A stretch of DNA of 64,000 nt from WHSW01 sp963842795 (GTDB taxonomy: Bacteria; Actinomycetota; Thermoleophilia; Solirubrobacterales; 70-9). Within the stretch, counting starts at the first letter, position 1; every line of letters begins with the position of its first letter. The notes beneath the pieces are model-generated. The model saw only the letters and a list, made by a program, of their open reading frames with translations. It was not told the DNA's origin and ran no database searches. Below, piece by piece: positions 48,791 to 56,998 of this stretch. A program made the position numbers and the translations under genes. The DNA lies in contig CAWJHV010000025.1 of NCBI GenBank assembly GCA_963842795.1, positions 62,001-126,000 on the forward strand, given 5' to 3'.

Positions 48791-49750
48791 CTAGCGGGTG
48801 GTGAGCACGGTGCCGAGGTCGGGGAAGCCGAGCGCCTCCTTCGTCGCTGCGGTCAGGTCGTATTCGCGGCCGCCGGCGAACGGCCCGCGATCGATCACCG
48901 GCACGGTCACCGAGCGGTCGCCGTAGCGCAGATGGACCTTCGTCCCGCACGGGAGGGTCCGGTTGGCGACCCCCATCGTCGAAGCCGACAGCGTCCCCCC
49001 GCAGGCGAGCGCGTTGCCGTACAGGCCGGGCCCGTACCAGGACGCCGCCGCGGGCCGGTAGACGGTCAGCCGCCCCGCACGGTCGCGGCTGCCGGTCGCG
49101 GTCCGGTTCGAGCGCGCCCTGGCCTCGACGCGGAAGGCACCCGTCCTGCGCGCCCGCCAGTCGACGCTGAAGCGGCCGTCGCGGCCCGCGTGCGCGTTCA
49201 TCTTCTCGCCGCCGATCCGGACCACAACCCGGCGCTCGGCGCCGGCGGGGGTCACCCGTCCGTGCACCTCGACCCGGTCGCCGACCAGCCCGTGGCGGCC
49301 GGCGATCCGCGCCCTGGTGCGAGAGCGAACGCGAATCCGCTCGCTGCCGGTGCCGGCGTCGACCCCGGACGGGGCGGCGCCCGGCGCCGGCCGGTCGCCG
49401 ACGGGCCTCGCCTGGCTCAACTCCGCGCGCCAGGAGGCGCTGCGGTCCGGCCTCACCTGGACGTCGTAGGCGCCGCCGGCGCCGGTGTGCGATTCGGCGG
49501 CCGTGTGCCAGACGTCCGAGCGCTTGGCCCGGTAGCGGATCTCGATCGGCGCATTGCCGGCGCCCGGGAACGAGCCCTCGAGGGTCACCGGGTCGCCGAA
49601 GGCGACGCTGCGCTTCGAGGCGTCGATCTGCGCGCTCTTGCCGGCGGCGCCGGGCGGGCCGGCGAACGCCGTTGTCGTCATCGTTGCGGCGAGGGGCAGC
49701 AGCGCTGCGGCCGCCAGTCGCCTGCGCCGCAGGCGGAACCGTCGCTTCAT
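48791..49750 (-). CDS. Secreted double-psi beta-barrel (RlpA-like) cell-wall protein
   Basis: 319 residues. A basic start (MKRRFRLRRRRLAAAALLPL) and hydrophobic core form a signal peptide. Two Ig-like beta segments follow (about 45-105 and 135-225). The C-terminal 95 residues are an RlpA/expansin-type double-psi beta-barrel: ASWYGPGLYGNALACGGTL, LPCGTKVHLRY, VIDRGPF and the catalytic-type Asp in REYDLTAA. Family members cut or bind peptidoglycan. AAGGAAGAG directly precedes the ATG. The promoter carries CRP and LexA sites and a structured leader, as described for actinobacterial rpf genes. Confidence 0.85.
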   Translation of the reverse strand: MKRRFRLRRRRLAAAALLPLAATMTTTAFAGPPGAAGKSAQIDASKRSVAFGDPVTLEGSFPGAGNAPIEIRYRAKRSDVWHTAAESHTGAGGAYDVQVRPDRSASWRAELSQARPVGDRPAPGAAPSGVDAGTGSERIRVRSRTRARIAGRHGLVGDRVEVHGRVTPAGAERRVVVRIGGEKMNAHAGRDGRFSVDWRARRTGAFRVEARARSNRTATGSRDRAGRLTVYRPAAASWYGPGLYGNALACGGTLSASTMGVANRTLPCGTKVHLRYGDRSVTVPVIDRGPFAGGREYDLTAATKEALGFPDLGTVLTTR

Positions 49751-49762
49751 CTCTTCCTTTCG

Positions 49763-49828
49763 CGCCGCGGGGTCAGCGATCACGCTTGGATCCCCCGCTC
49801 GCCCGGCGTCTCGCGGGGCGATTCGGCG
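49763..49828 (-). promoter_or_regulatory. Structured leader, possibly a compact ydaO/c-di-AMP-like riboswitch
   Basis: In RNA sense (minus strand) a CGCCG/CGGCG closing stem (49828-49824 with 49767-49763) encloses GAATC, then a CCCCGC/GCGGGG hairpin, then GGGGATCCA and GCTGACC just before the closing strand. The GAATC after the first stem strand and the CTGACC before the last resemble the ends of ydaO (c-di-AMP) riboswitches, which control wall-hydrolase genes in actinomycetes. The central part is much shorter than the standard consensus, so the assignment is weak. Confidence 0.35.
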
Positions 49829-49864
49829 ATTGCTTTCGTCTTTTCGCTTCTCTTTGCGCAGTCG

Positions 49865-49870
49865 AAGCTA
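49865..49870 (-). promoter_or_regulatory. -10 box of the RlpA-like gene
   Basis: TAGCTT on the minus strand (49870-49865) predicts transcription from about 49858, giving a leader of roughly 108 bases. Its distance to the CRP-type palindrome is the class II activator spacing (site centre at -41.5). Confidence 0.55.
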
Positions 49871-49874
49871 GGAG

Positions 49875-49888
49875 CGAACAGGTGTTCG
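49875..49888. promoter_or_regulatory. LexA (SOS/Cheo) box
   Basis: CGAACAGGTGTTCG is a perfect inverted repeat matching the Gram-positive/actinobacterial SOS box CGAAC-N4-GTTCG. It covers about -17 to -30 of the predicted RlpA-like promoter, where a bound repressor would block polymerase. It also lies about 48 bases upstream of the WS/DGAT start. Confidence 0.7.
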
Positions 49889-49891
49889 ATG

Positions 49892-49907
49892 TGTGATACC
49901 GGTCACA
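49892..49907. promoter_or_regulatory. CRP/FNR-type operator
   Basis: TGTGA-TACCGG-TCACA is an exact match to the CRP consensus TGTGA-N6-TCACA. The centre (49899.5) is 41.5 bases from the predicted RlpA-like transcription start and about 36 bases from the WS/DGAT start codon, so it could serve either divergent gene. Confidence 0.7.
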
Positions 49908-49935
49908 GACTTAACGGTTCTGAGAAGATCCGTGC

Positions 49936-51378
49936 GTGAGCTCCGATCGCCTCACCGGCCTCGATTCCTCGTTCCTGCACCTCGAGCGCGGGCCGGCCCA
50001 CATGCACGTTGCCTCGACGACCCTGTTCGAGGGGCCCCCGCCGGAGTACGACGAGCTCTGCGATCACATCTCCTCGCGCCTTCACCTGGTGCCGCGGTTC
50101 CGCCAGAAGCTGCGCATGGTCCCCTTCGGCCAGGGCCGGCCCAAGTGGGTCGACGACCCCCAGTTCAACCTCCGGTACCACATCCGCCACACCGCCCTCC
50201 CCGCCCCCGGCAGCGAGGAGCAGCTGCGAATCCTCGCCGCACGCGTCTTCTCCCAGCGCCTCGACCGCTCGAAGCCGCTGTGGGAGATGTGGCTGATCGA
50301 CAAGGTCGAGGGCGGTCGCTTCGGGCTCGTCACCAAGAGCCACCACGCGCTCGTCGACGGCGTCTCCGGGGTTGACATAACCACGGTCCTCTTCGACGCG
50401 GCCCGCGAGCCCGAGTCGGCGCCCGAGGCGCAGGCCTGGACGCCCCGGCCCGAGCCCAGCGACGCACAGATGCTCGGCGAGGCGCTCGTCGAGCGTGCCA
50501 CCAGCCCGGCCGAGATCGCCCGCGGCGTCCGCGCGGCGTTCCGCGCCCCGCGGCGGGTGGCGCGGGCGGCGATCGACGCAGCCGAGGCGGCCGGCGCCTT
50601 CGCGCGCACGACCTTCGCGGCGCCCAGCTCGCCGTTCAACGTCGAGATCGGGCCCTACCGGCGCTTCGCGACGGTGAGCGTCGAGCTCGAGGACATCAAA
50701 CGGATCAAGAATTTCGCCGGCGGCACGGTCAACGACGTCGTGCTCGCCGCCGTCGCCGGAGCGCTCGGCCGCTACCTGCGGGCCCGTGGGCACTCGACCC
50801 GGGATCTCGAGCTGCGGGCGATGGTGCCGATCAGCGTCCGCGCCGACGACGAGCACGGGGCACTCGGCAATCGGGTCTCCTCCTACATGGCGCCGCTGCC
50901 GGTCTGGTGCGACAACCCGCTCAAGCGGCTGCGAATGGTGAGCGAGACGATGGGCGACCTCAAGCAGTCCAAGCAGGCGGTCGGCGCGACCCTGATGACC
51001 GAGCTCGCCGACTTCGCCCCGCCGACGATCGCCGGCCAGGCCGCGCGGCTGCAGTCGCGCCAGCGGTTCTTCAACCTCGTGGTCACGAACATCCCCGGCC
51101 CCCAGTTCTCCCTCTACCTGCTGGGGCGGGAGCTCGAGGCGATCTACCCGATGGTCCCGCTCGCCAAGCGACAGGCGGTCTGCTTCGGGATCATGAGCTA
51201 CAACGGCCGGGTCAACTTCGGGCTGATCGGCGACTACGACGCGCTCGACGACCTCGATGCGCTCGCCGGCTACCTCGCCGAATCGATCGGGGAGCTGGCG
51301 GCGGTCGCCCCCGGCCCGGACGAGCCGCGCCGTGCCCGGACGCACCCGGACGTGAGGAAGGCCGCAACCGCCGGCTGA
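49936..51378 (+). CDS. WS/DGAT-family wax ester synthase / diacylglycerol acyltransferase
   Basis: 480-residue acyltransferase that makes triacylglycerol or wax esters from acyl-CoA. The active site HHALVDG (His136, His137, Asp141) sits in the first chloramphenicol-acetyltransferase-like domain. The second domain has TVNDVVLAAVAGALGRYL and VTNIPGPQFSLYLLG, family markers. It starts with GTG; a GAAGAT -10-like box (49924-49929) is six bases upstream. It is divergent from the RlpA-like gene and shares the CRP/LexA region. Confidence 0.93.
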   Translation: MSSDRLTGLDSSFLHLERGPAHMHVASTTLFEGPPPEYDELCDHISSRLHLVPRFRQKLRMVPFGQGRPKWVDDPQFNLRYHIRHTALPAPGSEEQLRILAARVFSQRLDRSKPLWEMWLIDKVEGGRFGLVTKSHHALVDGVSGVDITTVLFDAAREPESAPEAQAWTPRPEPSDAQMLGEALVERATSPAEIARGVRAAFRAPRRVARAAIDAAEAAGAFARTTFAAPSSPFNVEIGPYRRFATVSVELEDIKRIKNFAGGTVNDVVLAAVAGALGRYLRARGHSTRDLELRAMVPISVRADDEHGALGNRVSSYMAPLPVWCDNPLKRLRMVSETMGDLKQSKQAVGATLMTELADFAPPTIAGQAARLQSRQRFFNLVVTNIPGPQFSLYLLGRELEAIYPMVPLAKRQAVCFGIMSYNGRVNFGLIGDYDALDDLDALAGYLAESIGELAAVAPGPDEPRRARTHPDVRKAATAG

Positions 51379-51391
51379 CCCCCGCACAGAG

Positions 51392-51426
51392 GGCCCGAAT
51401 TCAGCGGAAATTCATGGTTTCGGGCC
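51392..51426 (+). terminator. Hairpin after the WS/DGAT gene
   Basis: GGCCCGAA (51392-51399) pairs with TTCGGGCC (51419-51426), 13 bases after the stop. A TATTCT sequence (51438-51443) just beyond could be the -10 box for the cupredoxin gene, giving a leader of about 110 bases. Confidence 0.55.
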
Positions 51427-51562
51427 GTCGGTGGCGATATTCTGCGCGCGTAGCCAATGCCGCTCGATCGCCGGGCCGTGAGATCCGGTGCAGGGAACCT
51501 TCCACGTCCTCCGGCGTTCGAGCCGAAGACGCCGCACGGCCGCGGCGCAGAAAGGATGTGAG

Positions 51563-52123
51563 TTGAAGAAGTCGAGAATGTTGCGCTTGCTCGTGGCGCT
51601 GGCCGCGCTGGGGGCGCTCACCGTCGGCGCCCTCGGAGGGGGCGCAGCGACCGCGAGCACCTCGTCCAAGGGCGCGACCGTGATCAAGATGGAGCGCAAC
51701 GGCAAGGAGCTCCTCTTCACCGCCCCGCAGACCATCGAGGCGGGAGCGAACCTGAAGATCAAGAACAAGACGAACCCGCGCCAGGTCGGGCCGCACACCT
51801 TCTCGCTCGTGAGCCCGAAGGTCACACCGACCACGCGGAAGGCGATCAAGAGCTGCGCGAAGAAGCTCAAGGGGATCTGCGGTGCCGTCGTCCAGTGGCA
51901 CGAGGTCGACCTGCAGACCGGCCAGGTCGGTGAGAACCCGGTCGAGGTCGGCAAGCAGGGCTGGGACCGCCAGGGCAACCTGAAGCGCAAGGGCGACTCC
52001 TGGGTCGCCGAGCGCAAGGGCCAGTCGTTCGCCCGCAAGGTGACGGCGAAGCCGGGCAAGGTGCTCCACTTCTTCTGCGCCGTGCATCCCGAGATGCAGG
52101 GTGCGATCGAGGTGGTCGAGTAG
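51563..52123 (+). CDS. Secreted cupredoxin-like copper protein
   Basis: 186 residues. A signal peptide (MKKSRMLRLLVALAALGALT) precedes a beta-sandwich domain. The type 1 copper ligands can be placed as His in GPHTFSL and Cys-His-Met in HFFCAVHPEMQG near the C-terminus (Cys about residue 171). A Lys-rich insertion with two cysteines (SCAKKLKGIC) lies between. Start TTG 51563 has an AAGGA site seven bases upstream. The multicopper oxidase gene follows after 25 bases, so this is a likely redox partner or copper carrier. Confidence 0.85.
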   Translation: MKKSRMLRLLVALAALGALTVGALGGGAATASTSSKGATVIKMERNGKELLFTAPQTIEAGANLKIKNKTNPRQVGPHTFSLVSPKVTPTTRKAIKSCAKKLKGICGAVVQWHEVDLQTGQVGENPVEVGKQGWDRQGNLKRKGDSWVAERKGQSFARKVTAKPGKVLHFFCAVHPEMQGAIEVVE

Positions 52124-52148
52124 CGAGAGGATCGAGCGCAAGGCACCC

Positions 52149-53720
52149 ATGGAGGGGCGCCTCTCACGTCGCGCACTGCTCGCCGCCGCGGGAGCGGGCG
52201 GGCTGGCACTGGTGTTGCCGGTCCGCCTGCGCCCCGGTGGCCTCGGCCTCCCGGCGGCGGCCGCTGACAGGGCGCGCGCGAAGTTCAAGGCCCCGCTGCG
52301 GATTCCGCCGGTGCTCACCGATCCGCAGATCGAGATCGAGATGCGCCAGGCGTCGATCGGCGTCCTTTCTGGCCCGAAGACGAAGATGTGGACCTACGGC
52401 GGCTCCTTTCCGGGGCCGACGATCCGCCGCCCCGCGGGCCAGCCGACGGACGTCACGTTCGTCCACCGACTGCCGCCGAAGGCCGGCGAGCTCACGGTCC
52501 ACCTCCACGGGGGCCACAACCGCTCCTCCGAGGACGGCCAGCCCGGGGGGCTGACGGCACGTCAGCCTCGGGCGCTCTACTGCAAGATCTCCGACCGGCT
52601 CGCCCCCGCCGACTCCGGCAACGACCTCTTGATCGAGCCGGGCGGCCGGCGCACCTACCACTACGACCTGATCGAGGACGGCGCTCCCGAGCGGGCCGCC
52701 TTCCAGTGGTACCACGATCACCGGCTCGAGCGCACGGGCCGCAACGTGTGGAAGGGGCTCGCCGGGATGATGATCATCGACGACGAGCTCGACGCGTCGC
52801 TGCCGCTGCCGCGCGGCGATCGCGACCTCCCGCTGATGCTCGTCGACCGCTCCTTCGACCGGCACAACCAGCTCACCGATCCGTTCGGCCAGGCTGCCCA
52901 CGCTCCCAACGACGGCGTCTTCGGGCGCTACGCGCTGGTCAACGGCGTCCATCAGCCCCACCACGACGTGAGCGCCGCGCGCTATCGGGTGCGGATCCTC
53001 AACGCGGCCAACTTCAGCCTCTTCAACCTGCTGCTCTCCGACGGCTCGCGTATGACCCAGATCGCGACCGAGAGCGGGCTCATGCCCGGGCCGGTGAAGC
53101 GGCGCCGGGCGCTGATCGGGCCCGGCGAGCGGATCGAGCTGATCCTCGACTTCACCGACCACGCCGGGAAGCGGGTGCAGCTGCGCAGCGCCCGCCGGCC
53201 CGAGGACGGCGGGCTCGCCTCCCACACGTTCGACGGGCCGCTGATGGAGTTCCGGGTCGGCCCGCGCGCCGCGGACGAGACCAGCGTGCCGGCGAGCCTG
53301 CGGCCGCTACCGGACTGGGTTGCGGGGGCCTCGAAGACGCCGCACCGGAGGTGGGAGTTCACGATCAGCAAGGGGTTCGCCCCGTCCTGGCTCGTCAACG
53401 GCAAGACCTTCGACCCGGCCCGCTCCGACGCCTTCCCCGTGCTCGGGACGACCGAGACCTGGGAGCTCCACAACCGGACCGCGGTCGCTCACCTGATGCA
53501 CATGCACTCCACCGACTGGTACATGCTGGAGCGCAACCGGCGGACCCCGCCGAAGTGGGAACGGTGTCTGAAGGAGACGTTCCTGCTCGAGCCGGGCGAC
53601 CGGATCCTGGTCGCCGCCCGCTTCTCCGACTTCACCGGCAAGTACGCGATCCACTGCCACATGCTCGACCACGAGGACCATGGCCTGATGTCGCAGTTCG
53701 AGGTCGTTCCCCCGGCCTGA
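52149..53720 (+). CDS. Tat-exported multicopper oxidase (CotA/bilirubin-oxidase-like)
   Basis: 523 residues. The twin-arginine signal RLSRRALLAAAGAGG suits export of a folded cofactor protein. All copper-binding segments are present: HLHGGHN, WYHDHR, HLMHMHS and HCHMLDHEDHGLM, giving type 1, 2 and 3 sites with a Met axial ligand. Length and motifs resemble three-domain CotA/bilirubin oxidases, which couple substrate oxidation to reduction of O2. It lies directly downstream of the cupredoxin gene. The substrate could be a metal ion or phenol. Confidence 0.93.
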   Translation: MEGRLSRRALLAAAGAGGLALVLPVRLRPGGLGLPAAAADRARAKFKAPLRIPPVLTDPQIEIEMRQASIGVLSGPKTKMWTYGGSFPGPTIRRPAGQPTDVTFVHRLPPKAGELTVHLHGGHNRSSEDGQPGGLTARQPRALYCKISDRLAPADSGNDLLIEPGGRRTYHYDLIEDGAPERAAFQWYHDHRLERTGRNVWKGLAGMMIIDDELDASLPLPRGDRDLPLMLVDRSFDRHNQLTDPFGQAAHAPNDGVFGRYALVNGVHQPHHDVSAARYRVRILNAANFSLFNLLLSDGSRMTQIATESGLMPGPVKRRRALIGPGERIELILDFTDHAGKRVQLRSARRPEDGGLASHTFDGPLMEFRVGPRAADETSVPASLRPLPDWVAGASKTPHRRWEFTISKGFAPSWLVNGKTFDPARSDAFPVLGTTETWELHNRTAVAHLMHMHSTDWYMLERNRRTPPKWERCLKETFLLEPGDRILVAARFSDFTGKYAIHCHMLDHEDHGLMSQFEVVPPA

Positions 53721-53723
53721 ACC

Positions 53724-54143
53724 TCAGAAGAGGTCGCGCAGGAACTGGGGCTCGTGCCCCTCGATGTAGACGAACAGCGGGTGCGGGACGTCCTTGCCCG
53801 TCGCGTGCTCGGCCGGGTCGGGCGGGGTCGAGGCATCGGCCTCGGCGAGCGGCTCGTCGGCGTCCTGCCAGAAGCGCTCCTCGGAGTTCCAGCGCCGGCG
53901 CCGTACCTCTCCCTCGAGCCCCTCGTCGGCGAGCACGTCGCGCACCACGCGCTCGGCCTCGACGGCCGCCTCGGCCGATTGGGTGTAGACGAACATCTTC
54001 TCGCCGTCGCGGCTGACGATCACCCGGTCGCCGAGCCGCTCGGCGACCTCGTCGTCGAGGTCGAGCGATCGCAGCCGCTCGCTGAGCCGGCCGTGGACGG
54101 ACTCGTGGATGTCGACTTCGACCCGGAACTCGTCGGCGGCCAT
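53724..54143 (-). CDS. Conserved-looking protein of unknown function
   Basis: 139 residues. The N-terminal half has an alpha/beta pattern (VDIHESVHGRLSERLRSL, VIVSRDGEKMFVYTQSAEAA) like a small ferredoxin-fold domain. Then comes RRRRWNSEERFWQDADE and an acidic tail ending HPLFVYIEGHEPQFLRDLF. No family is assigned. A TAGCCT box (minus strand, 54158-54153) ends nine bases before the ATG. It is convergent with the oxidase, three bases apart. Confidence 0.6.
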   Translation of the reverse strand: MAADEFRVEVDIHESVHGRLSERLRSLDLDDEVAERLGDRVIVSRDGEKMFVYTQSAEAAVEAERVVRDVLADEGLEGEVRRRRWNSEERFWQDADEPLAEADASTPPDPAEHATGKDVPHPLFVYIEGHEPQFLRDLF

Positions 54144-54202
54144 CGCGGCGCGAGGCTACCAGCCCGCCGCGTCCGTCCGGCCCGCGCCGTATAGAAGGGC
54201 CG

Positions 54203-54907
54203 ATGGACGGCTCATCCCTGCCCCGGGACGCGTCCCTCTTTCGCCGCCACATCCACGGCGACGGCTTCGGCTACGGATGGCTGCTGGTCCTGATCCTGGT
54301 CTCGATCGCGTTCCAGCTCGCCGCGCCGGAGACCGACACCGCGCAGGTGATCACCATCGGGCTCCAGGGCGTCACCCTGATCGCGGCGCTCCACGTCTCC
54401 GGCGTGCGCAGGTGGCTGATCCACGCGGCGGCGGTGATCGCCTCGATCGCGCTCGCGGGCGCGATCGGCGTGCTGATCGGCTCCGGGGAGCTCGACGACG
54501 GCGCGGGGCGCGTCCTCGGGCTGCTGTTCGTGGTCCTCGCGCCGGCGACGATCGTGGCCGGGATCGTCCGCCAGGCGCGCCGCGACGGGGAGATCACGTT
54601 GCGGACGATGGCCGGGGTGCTCTGCGTCTACCTGCTGATCGGCAGTGCCTTCGCGTTCGCCTACGGGATCATCTCGGCGGTCGACGGCGGCAACTTCTTC
54701 GCCCAGCAGCACGGTGGCGACATCTCCGACTTCCTCTACTTCAGCTTCGTCACCCAGACGACCACCGGTTACGGGGACCTCACCGCGGTCGACGACGTCG
54801 GACGCTCGCTGGCGATCACCGAGGCGCTCACGGGCCAGATCTACCTGGTCACCGTCGTCGCTCTCATCGTCGGCAACCTGGGCCGCGCGCGGATTCGCCA
54901 GTCGTGA
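54203..54907 (+). CDS. Potassium channel-like membrane protein
   Basis: 234 residues with about six helices. The last two flank a pore loop with the K+ selectivity filter TTGYGD (near residue 186) in FSFVTQTTTGYGDLTAVDD. The earlier helices lack an obvious Arg-rich voltage sensor, and no cytosolic RCK domain is attached. A TATAGA box (54190-54195) ends seven bases before the ATG. Its stop overlaps the next gene start (GTGA). Confidence 0.88.
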   Translation: MDGSSLPRDASLFRRHIHGDGFGYGWLLVLILVSIAFQLAAPETDTAQVITIGLQGVTLIAALHVSGVRRWLIHAAAVIASIALAGAIGVLIGSGELDDGAGRVLGLLFVVLAPATIVAGIVRQARRDGEITLRTMAGVLCVYLLIGSAFAFAYGIISAVDGGNFFAQQHGGDISDFLYFSFVTQTTTGYGDLTAVDDVGRSLAITEALTGQIYLVTVVALIVGNLGRARIRQS

Positions 54908-55401
54908 GCCGGCTCGTCACCCGGTCCGCCGAGCCACGCGACGCTGCGGCGATGGCGGCCATCTACCGGGAGGGGATCGAGGACCGGGTGGCGACCTTCG
55001 AGACCCGGCCGGCGACCGAGGCGGAGATGGCCGCGCTCGCCGAGTCGGCGACCCCCGTCGTGGTCGCCGAGCGCGACGGAACCGTGGTCGGCTGGGCGAG
55101 GGTCGGGCCCTACAGCGACCCGCACGACTACTACGCCGGCGTCGGCGAGGCGACCCTGTACGTCGCCCGCGGCGCCCGCGGCGCCGGCGTCGGTCGCGAG
55201 CTGCTGCCGGCCCTCGAGCCGGTCGCCGCGGAGGCCGGTTACCACAAGCTCGTCGGCAAGATCTTCACCACCAACGCCGCCAGCATCGCGCTCGTGCGGG
55301 CCTGCGGCTGGCTCGACGTCGGCGTCCACCGCCGCCACGGCCGACTCGACGGCGAGTGGAAGGACGTGCTCGTGGTCGAGAAGCTGCTCGGCGGCGGCTA
55401 A
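54904..55401 (+). CDS. GNAT N-acetyltransferase, phosphinothricin-acetyltransferase-like
   Basis: 165 residues: IYREGIEDRVATFETRPAT, the Tyr-rich YSDPHDYYAGVGEATLYV, acetyl-CoA loop GARGAGVGRELLPAL and KIFTTNAASIALVRACGW follow the Pat/Bar family layout, whose members acetylate phosphinothricin, methionine sulfoximine or arsinothricin. GTG 54904 overlaps the channel stop. Its TAA overlaps the stop of the convergent gene. Exact substrate not inferable. Confidence 0.85.
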   Translation: MSRLVTRSAEPRDAAAMAAIYREGIEDRVATFETRPATEAEMAALAESATPVVVAERDGTVVGWARVGPYSDPHDYYAGVGEATLYVARGARGAGVGRELLPALEPVAAEAGYHKLVGKIFTTNAASIALVRACGWLDVGVHRRHGRLDGEWKDVLVVEKLLGGG

Positions 55402-56987
55402 CGGCGAATGCTGGCGCGGAAGCGGACCCCGTCCTTGCTGTAGACCCAGTCGCCGCGCGAGAAGCCGCGCACACGGGCGTCGGCGTTGACGAGCACGGCG
55501 GTGATGCGCTCGAACCGCCGCGGGCGGTCGAGGCTGATCGAGGTGCTGCCTCCCCGGTCCAGGTACTTGAGCTTGCGGGTCACGCTGCCGGTGAGCGGAT
55601 CGCCGTTACGGCCGACGAGCGCGGCCGCGGCGCGAACCCCCGCGTCGACGTTGAGGCGCAGCGTGAGCTTGCCGTGGGCGCGCCCCGGCTTCACCGCGAA
55701 CAGCCGGTAGCCGGTGTGCTGGAGCGAGAACACGTCGTGCGAACCCCGGTGAAGCGACCGCTTGCGCTTCACGTCCGGGTAAGCGGCGTGGTCGGGGAAG
55801 TTGCCGAGGCCGGTCCGCCACTCGGCGGTCGCGGCGGCGAAGGAGGCGAACTCGCGGCCGAAGCTCCGCCCTCCGGCCGTCGCGATCGCGCGGTCGTAGG
55901 AGGCGATCGAGAAGTCCGCCGGCTTCGCCAGGTCCGATACCTCCCAAGCGCGGCGGATCACGTCGACCCCGTAGTGACCACCGCCCGTGTCGAGCCAGTG
56001 GTTCCAGACGGCCGAGCCGTAGATCTTCAGCGACTTGCGCCGGTCCGGCGGGAAGGCCTTGGTCAGCGGCGCGCCGGGGAAGGCGGCGAAGACGCGGACG
56101 TAGTTGAGGTAGTCGTCGATCTCGGGATAGACCTTCTCCTCGGCCCAGACCGCGGTCGACTCGAACATCCAGACGTCCTGGAAGCTGTCGTAGTTCTGCT
56201 GCAGCAGGTGGTTGAACTCGTGGGCGAAGGTGACGCTTGCCGGGATCGTCGGATCGGCGAAGCCCGGGAACTCGACCGGGGCGTAGTCGTCGTCGAGGAC
56301 CAGGTAGCCGTGCTGGCTGCGCTCCCGGCCCTGGTTCGGGTCGGGCGACTCATAGCCGAAGAGGCCGTCGGTGCCGATCTGCTTCAGGTAGATGTCGGCG
56401 CGCAGGCTCGGGTCGGCGCCGCAGCCCTCGAGGTCCGGCTTCGGCGGCGCCCAGCCGAGCGGCCCGGGTGTCACCTCGATCGCGTAGGAGTGCTCGGCGA
56501 TCGTCAGCACCGACTCGACGTAGTCCGGGACCCCGTCACCGTCGAAGGTCCCGTTGGCGTCGGCGAGGTCGGGAGCGTCGGGAAATTCCGGGTCGGAGAC
56601 CCAGAAGACGCAGAAGTGCGGGCTCTCCGCCGAGGCGATCGCCGCCGTCGCCGGATAGCCGTCGCCGAACTGGTCCGCGGCGCCGTCCGTGGGGCGCGCG
56701 AGCAGTCCCCGGGCGCGGCGCCGGTCACGATCGCCGAGCTCCGGATAGGCGGCGGCGAGGCCGTTGAGCGCCACGCTGGCGTCCGTGGCGACAGCGGGCT
56801 CGCCGGCGGTCGCCGGCTCGAGTGCCTGCTCGGCCGCGGCGAGCGCCTCCGCCGCCGCGGCGGGCGTCGCGACGACGGGCGGCTGCTGGGCGAACGCCGG
56901 CACCGCCGTGGCGAGAGCACCAACCGCGGCCGCGAGCACGGACGCCGCTCCCACCTGCTTCCCAATTTGGGTCAAGGGTCTGAACAT
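55398..56987 (-). CDS. Secreted HExxH protein (putative MXAN_6640-type metalloprotease)
   Basis: 529 residues. A signal peptide (QVGAASVLAAAVGALATAVP) precedes a calcium-loop-like DANGTFDGDGVPDYVES, a repeat of the thrombospondin-3 kind. The core has FAHEFNHLLQQNYDSF (HExxH) followed by WMFESTAVWAEE, whose second Glu may be a third ligand or catalytic partner. The C-terminal third is beta-rich. This matches secreted MXAN_6640-like metallopeptidase candidates from memory. The start is 11 bases from the divergent nadE start, with a shared promoter. Confidence 0.78.
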   Translation of the reverse strand: MFRPLTQIGKQVGAASVLAAAVGALATAVPAFAQQPPVVATPAAAAEALAAAEQALEPATAGEPAVATDASVALNGLAAAYPELGDRDRRRARGLLARPTDGAADQFGDGYPATAAIASAESPHFCVFWVSDPEFPDAPDLADANGTFDGDGVPDYVESVLTIAEHSYAIEVTPGPLGWAPPKPDLEGCGADPSLRADIYLKQIGTDGLFGYESPDPNQGRERSQHGYLVLDDDYAPVEFPGFADPTIPASVTFAHEFNHLLQQNYDSFQDVWMFESTAVWAEEKVYPEIDDYLNYVRVFAAFPGAPLTKAFPPDRRKSLKIYGSAVWNHWLDTGGGHYGVDVIRRAWEVSDLAKPADFSIASYDRAIATAGGRSFGREFASFAAATAEWRTGLGNFPDHAAYPDVKRKRSLHRGSHDVFSLQHTGYRLFAVKPGRAHGKLTLRLNVDAGVRAAAALVGRNGDPLTGSVTRKLKYLDRGGSTSISLDRPRRFERITAVLVNADARVRGFSRGDWVYSKDGVRFRASIRR

Positions 56988-56998
56988 ACTGTGTGCCC

